A stretch of 64,000 nt of DNA from Pseudomonas reactans (GTDB lineage Bacteria; Pseudomonadota; Gammaproteobacteria; Pseudomonadales; Pseudomonadaceae), in NCBI RefSeq assembly GCF_013385825.1, contig NZ_JACAPG010000011.1, forward strand, positions 168,108 to 232,107, in the 5' to 3' direction. Shown one piece after another: positions 26,607-34,681 of the stretch. A model generated the notes under the pieces. It had not been told where the DNA came from and did no database searches. It saw only the letters and a program-made list of their open reading frames with translations. Position 1 is the stretch's first letter; each line of letters begins with the position of its first letter. The translations under genes and the position numbers were made by a program.

Positions 26607-26897
26607 ATGGCCGACGCCACCGACCCCACCTTCTACGACCGCGCCGACGCGCACATCGACCTGTCGAACGAGCAACTCCAGGCTCACGAAAACCTCGGCC
26701 AGGTCAGCGCCTCGATGATGTTCGGCACCACGCGTTTCAATGCCTGGGCCAGCGCACGCAACTTCAAGTCCGGCGCGGAAATGGCCGATGCGCGGGAGGC
26801 GATGTTGAAGTACTTCTGTGACCAGTACCGGATGATGCTTGAGGATAATCTGGATGATCACATCAATAATTTCGACCGGTACAGGGGGATGCCATAG
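26607..26897 (+). CDS. DUF3144 family protein
   Basis: A 96-residue acidic helical protein. The opening FYDRADAHIDLSNEQL and the MMFGTTRFNAW segment are characteristic of DUF3144. Function is unknown. It has no signal peptide and an AGGA site before the ATG. It follows trmK by 39 bp and could be co-transcribed. Confidence 0.72.
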   Translation: MADATDPTFYDRADAHIDLSNEQLQAHENLGQVSASMMFGTTRFNAWASARNFKSGAEMADAREAMLKYFCDQYRMMLEDNLDDHINNFDRYRGMP

Positions 26898-26913
26898 GCC
26901 TTTTTAAGCGGCT

Positions 26914-27489
26914 TTAGGGCGCGAAGTCCGAAGGAGCCGGTGCGGTGGGCTGTTCGGTCTTGGAGGGCTGGGCTGGCGTGTTTGCGGTTGGGCTAATCAA
27001 ATTGGTGTACTCCTCAATGATTCGGTTGATCGCCTCCGGTGGCTCGCACGCCTTGAACTCGATGCGAATCTGCACCTCATCGGGATCGCGTTCCTGACCC
27101 TCACGCTTGTTGGCGCCAAAGGTCACGAAAAACTTCTCACTGTGCAGGTCGCCGTTCTCCAGCTCGTGGCTGGCTTTTTGCACTTCGGTGCTGTGCATTT
27201 TTACCGATAGGTCTACATCCATCTTGTGCAGCGCCAAGCCCTTCGGCGCGACCAGTGCGATCAGCGGCACGCTGATGGTATGTCCCTCGGTCAGCGAGAT
27301 CTCAACCATCTTGGCCTTCATCGGCGTGCCCAGATCTTCAACGTTGTAATCGAAGAACTGGTCGAACAGCGCAATGTATTGATGGGCGATCAGGTTATGC
27401 GTGGCAGCTGCGGCCTGTTGCAACCCGCGAGTGATGTGGCTCAAGTCGCTGGCCGACATGGGTTCCTTGGGGCGCGAAAAAAATGCCAT
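26914..27489 (-). CDS. DUF2589 family protein A
   Basis: A 191-residue cytoplasmic-looking protein assigned to DUF2589. It has an N-terminal helical part (LSHITRGLQQAAAATHNLIAHQYIALFDQFF), a beta-rich middle (ISVPLIALVAPKGLALHKMDVDLSVKM) and a Pro/Thr/Ala-rich C-terminal tail. Function of the family is unknown. It is downstream of a second DUF2589 gene in the same direction, separated by a strong GC hairpin. AAGGAG precedes the ATG. Confidence 0.72.
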   Translation of the reverse strand: MAFFSRPKEPMSASDLSHITRGLQQAAAATHNLIAHQYIALFDQFFDYNVEDLGTPMKAKMVEISLTEGHTISVPLIALVAPKGLALHKMDVDLSVKMHSTEVQKASHELENGDLHSEKFFVTFGANKREGQERDPDEVQIRIEFKACEPPEAINRIIEEYTNLISPTANTPAQPSKTEQPTAPAPSDFAP

Positions 27490-27517
27490 GGTGAGCTCCT
27501 TTCAAGTCGAGTGGGTT

Positions 27518-27539
27518 GCCCCGCCCAGAGGGGCGGGGC
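27518..27539. terminator. GC hairpin between the two DUF2589 genes
   Basis: A perfect 9-bp stem GCCCCGCCC / GGGCGGGGC with a 4-nt loop. No U-run follows on the minus strand, so it more likely attenuates or stabilises mRNA than fully terminates it. Confidence 0.45.
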
Positions 27540-27548
27540 GGGATGGGA

Positions 27549-28199
27549 CTATTTGGTTTTTTCCGCAGGCTTGGCGTCAGGCAGTGGAAGTACCCCTGCT
27601 TTTGGGAGCTCTGTCGGGCTGGTTGGGGTGGCGCTCGGCAAGGTGACCGGTTTGGTGGCGGCATCGGTGAGGAAATCGATGACGCGCATCAAGGCTTCCG
27701 GTGGGTCTTGGCGAACGATTTTGGTCTTGATTTCGTAGCGTGCGCGGGTATCTGTCTTGCGGGTCTGGGATGACTTGTGGCTGGCGGCACCTTTGACCGA
27801 AACGCTGAAAGGACCCCAGCCCATCTTGGCGTCGAAGCTGCCGGAAACATCATTGGAACTGGTGTCCTCAGCCATTTGGGTGATGGTCAGCTCGAACTCG
27901 ATGCTGCCTTCTTCAATGGTGATGTTGGGGTGGCTGATCGCGGCCAGCAGTGGAATGCGCATGGTCTTGCTGACCGTGCCCTTATAGATCCCCTGCTCAT
28001 CGACGAGGGTTTCGTCATAGTCGAACTGCACCGAAACGGCCTTGCCGTCCTGGATGCATACACCCATGAGAAAGTCCGCATACGCTTTGCTGGCGGCGAC
28101 TTGCGCCTGGATCATTGCCATCAGCGGCCCGGTGATCATCTTGTCCAGTGGAAGTGCGGCGATCACGCCTCCAATGAGACCTTTATCAATATCTGGCAT
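27549..28199 (-). CDS. DUF2589 family protein B
   Basis: A 216-residue DUF2589 protein. The signature region is LPLDKMITGPLMAMIQAQVAASKAYADFL at the N-terminus, followed by IPLLAAISHPNITIEEGSIEFELTI and the beta-strand repeat GWGPFSVSVKGAASHKSS. A Pro/Ala/Lys-rich tail ends the protein. It has the same layout as the downstream DUF2589 A, suggesting a duplicated pair forming one assembly. Its promoter region contains one copy of the motif shared by this locus (28268). Confidence 0.75.
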   Translation of the reverse strand: MPDIDKGLIGGVIAALPLDKMITGPLMAMIQAQVAASKAYADFLMGVCIQDGKAVSVQFDYDETLVDEQGIYKGTVSKTMRIPLLAAISHPNITIEEGSIEFELTITQMAEDTSSNDVSGSFDAKMGWGPFSVSVKGAASHKSSQTRKTDTRARYEIKTKIVRQDPPEALMRVIDFLTDAATKPVTLPSATPTSPTELPKAGVLPLPDAKPAEKTK

Positions 28200-28267
28200 T
28201 TTTAATTTCCTTATCGTGAGTGCGCGAAAGTGCGCAACTTCAATTTATCCATGTGGAACTTTGTGAT

Positions 28268-28286
28268 TCAGTAGGAAGTAATTACC
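28268..28286. promoter_or_regulatory. Locus motif copy 1, upstream of DUF2589 B
   Basis: TCAGTAGGAAGTAATTACC lies 69-87 bp before the DUF2589 B start codon. The sequence is shared, with small changes, by sites at 28702, 28726, 28753 and 30523. It has the spacing expected of an activator site and is a candidate target of the Mor-like protein. Confidence 0.5.
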
Positions 28287-28665
28287 GATGAATAAAAATG
28301 TCCTGGCGTCGAATGTTGGCAATTTGCCGAAGGCTCAGTCCGTACTTCTCGGCGAGTGCACTTCGTGATACGCCATCGGAAATACCCATTTGAATATTCT
28401 GATTACGAATTTGCCGAAAAAAATGATCGGACTTGGGAATCTCTAAAGAGATACCCGCGAAATCACTGATCAAGGCTTGCAAGGCTTCCGGCGATAAAAT
28501 CAGCGCCAGCGAAGTACGTTGTGCGTGTTTGGGGATGTACTTAGGGCGGCCGCCATATACGCAGGTCAGGCGGAACGCGTTTTCCAGACCGATACAGGCA
28601 ACCAGCACCTGAAGGGAATGGGGGAGTTGTCGTACATCGATATGTTCCAGGTCTTTCGGTTCCAT
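28282..28665 (-). CDS. Mor-family transcriptional activator
   Basis: A 127-residue protein. The C-terminal half ends with an HTH (VSRSALAEKYGLSLRQIANIRR) like that of the phage Mu middle-operon activator Mor. The N-terminal half contains an acidic/hydrophobic stretch (LPHSLQVLVACIGLENAFRL) like the Mor dimerisation region. A near-perfect Shine-Dalgarno AAGGAGG precedes the ATG. It lies between the DUF2589 pair and a muramidase gene, and is the obvious regulator of this locus. No other Mu-like gene is nearby, so it looks domesticated. Confidence 0.75.
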   Translation of the reverse strand: MEPKDLEHIDVRQLPHSLQVLVACIGLENAFRLTCVYGGRPKYIPKHAQRTSLALILSPEALQALISDFAGISLEIPKSDHFFRQIRNQNIQMGISDGVSRSALAEKYGLSLRQIANIRRQDIFIHR

Positions 28666-28701
28666 CGGCCTAACCTCCTTGTGATGAGAGCTGGTCAGAG
28701 C

Positions 28702-28766
28702 TTAGGAAGTAATGCGTGCGAATAATCAGTAGGAAACTTTACCCATGAAGATGAGGAAGCTTTACC
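28702..28766. promoter_or_regulatory. Cluster of locus motif copies 2-4 between mor-like and muramidase genes
   Basis: Three related strings occur in this divergent promoter region: TTAGGAAGTAATGC (28702-28715), TCAGTAGGAAACTTTACCC (28726-28744) and GAGGAAGCTTTACC (28753-28766). They lie 37-101 bp from the mor-like start and 64-128 bp from the muramidase start. Confidence 0.5.
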
Positions 28767-28829
28767 TTCTGAAGAGCGGATGGCGCGAGTGATGGACTGC
28801 AGTTTCCTAAAACCAAAAGGAAACTCACC

Positions 28830-29369
28830 ATGTCCAATAATTTAATAGATATGGCCTTCATCGCTCAGCTCGAAGGCGGTAGTGCCACACGTGGTTACGT
28901 GCCTGATCCGGAAAACAGCCGTAGCGGCGTCACCATTGGCACCGGCTTTGACCTGGGCCAGCAAAAGAACCTGAACATGCTGCCCAAGGATCTCAGCGAA
29001 CGGCTTTTACCCTACTTGGGGTTGATCGGTGCACAAGCCGTGGCATGCCTGGAACGCCTGCCGCTGAATGTCAGTGCGCAGGATGCACGCAGGATTGACG
29101 AGGCCTACAAGGCGCCTTTCATTGAGCGCCTGGCCAGTGATTACAGCAAAGCTGCGGGACGCCCGTTTGAAGCATTACCGGCGCCGATGCAAACCGTGAT
29201 CGCCTCAGTTGCCTTCCAATATGGCAACCTTGCCAGCCGTACGCCGAAGTTCTGGGCGCAAGTTGTGGCGGCGGACTGGAAAGCGGCCGAGAACAACTTG
29301 AGGAATTTCGGCGATCGCTATTCCACCCGACGTTGCAAGGAAGCCGCTTTGTTGGCGAGTGCGTTGTAA
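28830..29369 (+). CDS. Pesticin-like muramidase
   Basis: A 179-residue protein resembling the catalytic C-terminal domain of pesticin and T4-lysozyme-like bacterial toxins, which hydrolyse peptidoglycan. The segment FIAQLEGGSATRGYVP supplies the catalytic glutamate, and RSGVTIGTGFDLGQQ supplies the threonine/aspartate region. LPAPMQTVIASVAFQYGN and FWAQVVAADWKAAENNLRNFGDRY match later helices. It has no signal peptide and no receptor or translocation domain, so export would need lysis, a holin or a secretion system. AAGGAAA precedes the ATG. Three locus motifs lie upstream. Confidence 0.8.
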   Translation: MSNNLIDMAFIAQLEGGSATRGYVPDPENSRSGVTIGTGFDLGQQKNLNMLPKDLSERLLPYLGLIGAQAVACLERLPLNVSAQDARRIDEAYKAPFIERLASDYSKAAGRPFEALPAPMQTVIASVAFQYGNLASRTPKFWAQVVAADWKAAENNLRNFGDRYSTRRCKEAALLASAL

Positions 29370-29379
29370 CACTATAGAT

Positions 29380-29410
29380 GCAGCCACCCAGGGAAATCCT
29401 GGGTGGCTGC
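29380..29410. terminator. Hairpin after the muramidase gene
   Basis: A perfect 13-bp stem (GCAGCCACCCAGG / CCTGGGTGGCTGC) with a 5-nt loop lies between the convergent muramidase and secreted-protein genes. The U-tract is weak but the stem is strong, and it probably serves both directions. Confidence 0.65.
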
Positions 29411-29415
29411 TTGCA

Positions 29416-29880
29416 TCATGGGCAGGGTTTGGCGAGCAACAGGGTCACCGATTGCATCGCGTGGGCATCTTCAACATCGGTTCCATCAGCAAGCGTGCGC
29501 CAGTCCACATCCACACACAGTGCCGTGACGGCCACGTGCTCGAATAACCCTACTTTGTCTGCAAAGTCATAGCGGTAGGTGGCGCGGGTTGTAGCAAAGG
29601 GTGTAACGGTCGTTGCCTTGTTCAAAACGGTAGACACAAGATCGGGTACTTGCGCCATCGGTGCAGTGAAGTGCGTGGCGGACTCTTTATTGAAGTAACC
29701 GTGGTCACGCGTGGCTTTCCATAATTGCTGCCATTGAAACTTACTCGCATGGGCGTTCAGTGTGACGGCAAACTCTTTTAGTGCTTGAGGTTCAACATTG
29801 GCAGTATTGAGCGCCTGTGCTGGTGCAGCCAACATGTACAGCGCTGCCAGTGAGGCGCTCATCAATAATCGACGTTCCAT
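29416..29880 (-). CDS. Small secreted protein of unknown function
   Basis: A 154-residue protein with a signal peptide (MERRLLMSASLAALYMLAAPAQA). The mature part (~131 residues) has two cysteines (VTALCVDV and the terminal AKPCP) that could pair. I do not recognise the family. Start at 29880 is supported by AGGAG. It lies behind the metallopeptidase gene but a strong terminator separates them. A periplasmic inhibitor or immunity role toward the neighbouring peptidase or muramidase is possible; that is inference. Confidence 0.6.
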   Translation of the reverse strand: MERRLLMSASLAALYMLAAPAQALNTANVEPQALKEFAVTLNAHASKFQWQQLWKATRDHGYFNKESATHFTAPMAQVPDLVSTVLNKATTVTPFATTRATYRYDFADKVGLFEHVAVTALCVDVDWRTLADGTDVEDAHAMQSVTLLLAKPCP

Positions 29881-29906
29881 GTTCAACTCCTGATCGTGGG
29901 CGGGAT

Positions 29907-29934
29907 AAAAAGCCTGTCCGAAAACAGGCTTTTT
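29907..29934. terminator. Intrinsic terminator after the metallopeptidase gene
   Basis: AAAAAGCCTGT / ACAGGCTTTTT form an 11-bp stem with a CCGAAA loop, giving T-tracts on both strands. It follows the metallopeptidase stop by about 20 bp and would limit read-through into the secreted-protein gene. Confidence 0.85.
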
Positions 29935-29953
29935 CGAGTGCTGCAATCGCAAC

Positions 29954-30466
29954 TCAGTAGGTGTGTTCCACCAAGTATTCCCAGTTGTCGGCGTTGGTCA
30001 GGACGGTGTGCAGGTTGCCGTCGCCTTGCTCGGCTTGTTGCACCAGTCGCAGGCAGGCCTCCTGGCCGTAGGCGTGGTCGTCGGTGCCCAGCACATCGTT
30101 GAAATGGCTGGTTTCGTGGATCAACGTGCCAGCGCGCGAGTCGTTGCCATAGGTCGGGGCGGTGAAGAATGCTCCTCCCAGCGTGATGTGATGTCCCGCG
30201 TCGTTGGGGTGGACCTCTGCATACCAATTTGCATTGGGTTCGCAGTTGACCTGCCCTTCATGAATGTTTTGCAGTGCCTGAAAAATCCGGTACAGGCGTT
30301 GAGCCAAGACTTGCAGGTTTCCAGGTTGCTGGACGCCCATCCACACCCTAGCGACATCGGCATTGCCGCCGTTCAGGTGATGGATGGTGAATTCCAGCGA
30401 GCGCAACGCGGCATAGCGAGCTGCACGGAAAGTTCTGCGTTCGGAGCTGTTAAGTGCACGTGCCAT
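29954..30466 (-). CDS. M35-type (aspzincin) metallopeptidase
   Basis: A 170-residue single-domain zinc endopeptidase of the deuterolysin/Lys-specific M35 group. The zinc site is TLIHETSHFND (HExxH) with the third ligand aspartate in GTDDHAYGQE about 11 residues later, which is the GTxDxxYG aspzincin signature. NADNWEYLVE matches the usual C-terminal block. There is no signal peptide or propeptide, unlike secreted deuterolysins; similar domains occur in type VI effectors and exotoxins. A locus-motif copy lies 57-74 bp upstream. Confidence 0.8.
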   Translation of the reverse strand: MARALNSSERRTFRAARYAALRSLEFTIHHLNGGNADVARVWMGVQQPGNLQVLAQRLYRIFQALQNIHEGQVNCEPNANWYAEVHPNDAGHHITLGGAFFTAPTYGNDSRAGTLIHETSHFNDVLGTDDHAYGQEACLRLVQQAEQGDGNLHTVLTNADNWEYLVEHTY

Positions 30467-30522
30467 GATGAATCTCCAGTGGTATTAGGAGATTTCAGTG
30501 TGAGCGGGAGGAAAAGTGCTAA

Positions 30523-30540
30523 TCAGCAGGAAGTAATTCC
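30523..30540. promoter_or_regulatory. Locus motif copy 5, upstream of the metallopeptidase
   Basis: TCAGCAGGAAGTAATTCC matches the 28268 copy in 16 of 18 positions and has the same orientation relative to its gene and nearly the same distance from the start codon. The rest of the 316-bp gap holds only a 14-bp GC palindrome at 30742-30755 (CGCGGTGCACCGCG) just before the chemoreceptor gene. Confidence 0.5.
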
Positions 30541-30782
30541 GCTGTTCCTGCGCACTGCGCCATTAGTTACAGCTATCCCTTCGCCACTGAGTGCTTTTGC
30601 CCCATTTTCGAGCACGGCACGTGCACGCTCAGTGGGCGCGCCCGTCTGTCTCCAGCCCTTCTATCAACGGCCCGTATCTTGCTTGAGCCAAGCTAATCAA
30701 TGACATGGCATTTTGCCGTCAGTCATTTCAAGGCTTCACCCCGCGGTGCACCGCGTGGGTCGTTTTTGGGGAGTGGTCGGAC

Positions 30783-32840
30783 ATGCACAGCCTTTTGTCA
30801 CCGGGTATTCGCCTGCTGGGGCGATTCGGTTTTGCGCGCAAGTTCCAGATCCTGTTTTTCCTGTTCATGCTGCCCCTGGCGGGTAGCCTGTGGATGATCG
30901 GCTTGGACTATCGCGACAAATTGACCGTGATTACCCGCGAGCAATCCGGCGTTCGGCAACTGTTGGCGCTGGATGCGCTGGACGGTCAATTGACCGCCCA
31001 GCGCAACCTCGCCGCCCGCTGGAAAGCCGCAGACATCCTGCACGCGCCGACCCCGGCGGCGAAGGCGGCGATGGACAAGGTCGATGCCAATTTCCCGGTG
31101 ATTTTGCAAAGCCTGCAAGCCCTGGGCGATTCACTCAAAGCCCAGAACGCCGGCGCTGATATCCTCGCGCGCTTCGACGCCTTGCAGGCGACAGTCAAGG
31201 GCATGGACTCTCAATCCCTGCGTACGGTCGGCTGGTGGCCGGACGGTTACGACCGTTTCACTGCGGCCCTGACCGCCATGCAAACCCTGCGCGAGCAGAT
31301 CACCCTGGACGCCGGGTTGATCCTCGACCCGTGGCTGGAAACCTACCTGCTGATGCAGATGTCCACCCAGCACACCCCCGACCTGATCGAGCGTATTGGC
31401 CGCATGGCCAGTGTCGGCCAATCGTCCATCGCTTCGGGGCAGTTCACCCTGCAAAGCCGCTTGCAGATGCGTGACCTGCGCAGCCGCATCGGCGATGCGC
31501 GGGACCAATTGGTCAAGGCCGCGGCCTCGCTCAAGGCCAAGCAGTATGCCGGTCTGGAGCCATGGACGGCGCAGTACGACAGCAGCCTGCAACGCCTGGA
31601 CAACGAACTCAAAGTGCTCGACGACGGCGTGTTCGGCGGCACCATCAAGCTCGACACAGCGGCTTTCGAAACCAGTGTCGACGGCGTGCTCGACAGCCTG
31701 GGCGCGCTGCGTAACCAATCGCTCAATTCGCTGGATGCGCGCCTGGGTCACTACCGTGATCGCTCGCTGCAGAAGTTCGTGCCGGTAGCGGCGACCTTCA
31801 GCCTGTTGGCGTTGGCTGCGTTGTACCTGTTCATCTGCCTGCAAGCTTCGATCCGCCGCAGCGCCAGTGGCATCACCACCCTGGCTGAGTCCCTGCGCGA
31901 CGGCAACCTGTGCGTCGAGGTGGCGGTGGAAGGGCGCGACGAACTCGCGGCCATCAGCACCGCGCTCAACGTGGCGGTGGTGCAGTTGCGCACCAGCCTG
32001 TTGGGAGTCAATCACGAGACGCAACAACTGGGGGCGGCGGTGCTGACCCTCAACTCCCAGTCGGGTAGCACCCTCACCGAGGTCGAAGACCAGCAACAGC
32101 AAATCAGCCAGATTGCCGCCGCCGCCACCCAACTGGCCGCAACGTCCCTGGGCGTCGCCAAGAGCTGCGAACAAGCCTCGGGCAGCGCCCAGCAGACCCG
32201 ACGCATCGCCGAAGACAGCAGCCGCGACAGCCAGCGCACCACGGCCAGTATCCAGCAACTCAACCTGCGCCTGACCGACACCGCCGATGCGCTGGAGCAG
32301 GTCAGCCAGCAGGGCCAGCAGATTCAATCGGTGGTCGACACCATCCGTGGCATTGCCGAACAGACCAACCTGCTGGCGCTCAATGCCGCCATCGAAGCCG
32401 CCCGTGCCGGTGAGCAGGGCCGAGGGTTTGCCGTGGTTGCCGATGAAGTGCGCAGCCTGTCGCAACGTACCCAGGCCTCCACGGCGCAGATCGCCGGCAC
32501 GGTCGACAGCCTGCGCGCAACCGTCAGCCAGGCAGTCACTCTGATGGGCGCGGCCTGTGAACAAGCGCTGACCGACGCGGAATCCGTCACCGGGCTGGGC
32601 ACACGCCTGGGCGAGATTGCGGGTGCGGTGCAGCACGTCACCGACACCCTGGCGCAGATCGCCACTGCTGTTGAAGAACAAGCGGCGACGGCAGATGAAG
32701 TGAGCGGCAATATCCAGCAAGTGGACCAGGCGGCCGGGCGCTTGCTCGACGGCGCACGGGCAGTGAACCGAGCGGCCGACACCTTGAGCAAAGGTAGCCA
32801 GGCATTGAGCGATAACACCGCGCGGTTTCGCCTGGGCTGA
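30783..32840 (+). CDS. Methyl-accepting chemotaxis protein
   Basis: A 685-residue transmembrane chemoreceptor. TM1 is at ~24-45. A large periplasmic helical sensor follows to ~345. TM2 is VPVAATFSLLALAALYLFICL, then a HAMP domain and a cytoplasmic signalling domain with the hairpin tip RGIAEQTNLLALNAAIEAARAGEQGRGFAVVADEVR. There is no C-terminal CheR-binding pentapeptide. The ligand is unknown. ATG at 30783 follows GGGGAG; a 26-residue upstream extension is not membrane-like. Confidence 0.9.
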   Translation: MHSLLSPGIRLLGRFGFARKFQILFFLFMLPLAGSLWMIGLDYRDKLTVITREQSGVRQLLALDALDGQLTAQRNLAARWKAADILHAPTPAAKAAMDKVDANFPVILQSLQALGDSLKAQNAGADILARFDALQATVKGMDSQSLRTVGWWPDGYDRFTAALTAMQTLREQITLDAGLILDPWLETYLLMQMSTQHTPDLIERIGRMASVGQSSIASGQFTLQSRLQMRDLRSRIGDARDQLVKAAASLKAKQYAGLEPWTAQYDSSLQRLDNELKVLDDGVFGGTIKLDTAAFETSVDGVLDSLGALRNQSLNSLDARLGHYRDRSLQKFVPVAATFSLLALAALYLFICLQASIRRSASGITTLAESLRDGNLCVEVAVEGRDELAAISTALNVAVVQLRTSLLGVNHETQQLGAAVLTLNSQSGSTLTEVEDQQQQISQIAAAATQLAATSLGVAKSCEQASGSAQQTRRIAEDSSRDSQRTTASIQQLNLRLTDTADALEQVSQQGQQIQSVVDTIRGIAEQTNLLALNAAIEAARAGEQGRGFAVVADEVRSLSQRTQASTAQIAGTVDSLRATVSQAVTLMGAACEQALTDAESVTGLGTRLGEIAGAVQHVTDTLAQIATAVEEQAATADEVSGNIQQVDQAAGRLLDGARAVNRAADTLSKGSQALSDNTARFRLG

Positions 32841-32915
32841 GCAATCGGATGAACCTTCGGCGGATACGGGGCTCACTTGTCAGGTAGCCCTGTTCCCTTG
32901 CCGAAAGGAATCCGC

Positions 32916-34643
32916 ATGTCCGCAACGACCTTCCCGCACGGCCCCGTCACCCGCGAACTCAGCCTGCGCGCCGTCATCACCGGCAGTGTCCTCGGTATCC
33001 TGCTCACGCCGTCCAATGTGTACGCCGGGTTGAAGATCGGCTGGTCGTTCAACATGTCGATCATCGCACTGCTGATCGGCTACGCCATTTTTCAGGGGGT
33101 GGCCAAGCGTTCCGCCGACCACCTGCCGTGGACCTTGCACGAAAGCAACATCAACCAGACCGTTGCGTCGGCCGCCGCGTCGATCATTTCCGGTGGGTTG
33201 GTGGCGCCGATCCCGGCCTACACCTTGCTGACAGGCAACCAGCTCGACGCCGTCCCGATGATTGCCTGGGTGTTCTCGGTGAGTTTCCTGGGCATCTGGA
33301 TTGCCTGGTATCTACGGCCCTCGCTGCTGAATGACAAGGCGCTGAAATTCCCCGAAGGCATGGCCACCCTGGAAACCCTGTTGCACATCTATAACCACGG
33401 GCGCGAAGCCGCAACGCGCTTAAAGGTTTTGCTCAGTGCCGCGTTGCTCTCCGGGCTGGTCAAGTGGGTGGACACCTTCATGTGGGCCTTCCCGCGCTGG
33501 TCGCCCAGCGCCCAGTTGGAGCGCCTGACCTTCACCGCCGACCCTTCGCTTTTGCTGGTGGGCTTTGGCGGCATCATTGGCATTCGCGTGGGCCTGACCC
33601 TGCTGCTCGGCGCCTTGCTCGCCTGGGGTGGACTGGGCCCCTGGTTGTTGGCGCAACACCTGGTGACCTTGCCGGCGGGCAGCAGCGGCCCGCAGTTCGC
33701 CGCGCTGGTGGAGTGGTTGCTGTGGCCGGGCGTAAGCCTGATGGTGTGTTCCACTTTGGCCTCGCTGGCGATTCGTTTGTGGGCGTTGTACCGGTCAACC
33801 GACGCCAGCGGCGGTTCGACTTGGACAGTGCCCAAGCCGGGGCCGGCAGCCGGTTTTGTATTGTCGATCGTGCTGGTGGTGAGCCTGCAGGCAGCGCTAT
33901 TTGGCATCAATCTCGGTATGGCCTTGCTCACCATTCCATTGGCGATCTGCCTCGCCGCCGTCGCCGCGCGCGTGGTGGGTGCCACCGGCATTCCGCCTAT
34001 CGGCGCCATTGGGCAACTGTCCCAGCTGAGCTTCGGCATCGTCGCGCCGGGGCAGGTGCCGATCAACCTGATGAGCGCCAACACGGCCGGTGGCTCGGCC
34101 GGGCAGTGCACCGACTTGATGAATGATTTCAAGGTGGGCAAGGCCATTGGTGCCACGCCGCATAAGCAGGTAATCGCGCAGATCCTGGGGATTTTCATCG
34201 GCAGTATCGTTGGCGTCTTCGCCTACCTGGCGTTGATCCCGGATCCGCAAACCATGCTGCTTACCGAAGAGTGGCCGGCACCGGCGGTCGCCACCTGGAA
34301 AGCCGTGGCGCAAACCCTCACCCATGGGCTCGATTCACTGTCCACCAGCATCCGTTGGGCGATTGCCATCGGCGGCTTGGTCGGTGTTCTGCTGGGTGTG
34401 GCGGACAGCCTCTTGCCTGCCCATCGCGCCCGTTACCTCCCGAGTGCGGCCGCGTTGGGCTTGGCTTTTGTGCTGCCCGCCTCGGTGTCGCTGATGATGG
34501 CCTTGGGCGCGATACTCACCTGGCTGGTGAGCTGCCGCTGGCCGAGCCTCACCGAGCGCTTTGCGATTACGGCCGCCGCCGGTTTGATTGCGGGTGAGAG
34601 CATCACCGGCGTAGGGGCATCACTGTGGTCGATGGTGCACTGA
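32916..34643 (+). CDS. OPT family oligopeptide/metal-chelate transporter
   Basis: A 575-residue polytopic membrane protein of the OPT family. Signatures include LGILLTPSNVYAGLKIGWSFNMS near the first helices, ESNINQTVASAAASI and the later NTAGGSAGQCTDLMNDFKVGKAIGATPHKQ loop. OPT proteins import small peptides or metal-nicotianamine/siderophore-like chelates by proton coupling. AAAGGAA precedes the ATG at 32916. It is 75 bp after the chemoreceptor gene; co-function (sensing and uptake of one peptide-like ligand) is only a guess. Confidence 0.85.
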   Translation: MSATTFPHGPVTRELSLRAVITGSVLGILLTPSNVYAGLKIGWSFNMSIIALLIGYAIFQGVAKRSADHLPWTLHESNINQTVASAAASIISGGLVAPIPAYTLLTGNQLDAVPMIAWVFSVSFLGIWIAWYLRPSLLNDKALKFPEGMATLETLLHIYNHGREAATRLKVLLSAALLSGLVKWVDTFMWAFPRWSPSAQLERLTFTADPSLLLVGFGGIIGIRVGLTLLLGALLAWGGLGPWLLAQHLVTLPAGSSGPQFAALVEWLLWPGVSLMVCSTLASLAIRLWALYRSTDASGGSTWTVPKPGPAAGFVLSIVLVVSLQAALFGINLGMALLTIPLAICLAAVAARVVGATGIPPIGAIGQLSQLSFGIVAPGQVPINLMSANTAGGSAGQCTDLMNDFKVGKAIGATPHKQVIAQILGIFIGSIVGVFAYLALIPDPQTMLLTEEWPAPAVATWKAVAQTLTHGLDSLSTSIRWAIAIGGLVGVLLGVADSLLPAHRARYLPSAAALGLAFVLPASVSLMMALGAILTWLVSCRWPSLTERFAITAAAGLIAGESITGVGASLWSMVH

Positions 34644-34681
34644 AGCGTGGCTCGGCAATTGCCGAGCCTGCCGCCATGGCC

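Noticed and set aside
28282..30540. A degraded Mu-like prophage
   Set aside because: Only a Mor-type regulator is present; no transposase, head, tail or repressor gene was found in the window.
30742..30755. CGCGGTGCACCGCG palindrome as a regulator site
   Set aside because: A single short GC palindrome before the chemoreceptor gene; it could be a chance hairpin in a GC-rich leader.
31131..32876. A 581-codon open frame antisense to the chemoreceptor gene
   Set aside because: It lies entirely opposite a clear MCP and its product is rich in Arg, Gln, His and Gly with no domain; long antisense frames are common in GC-rich Pseudomonas.
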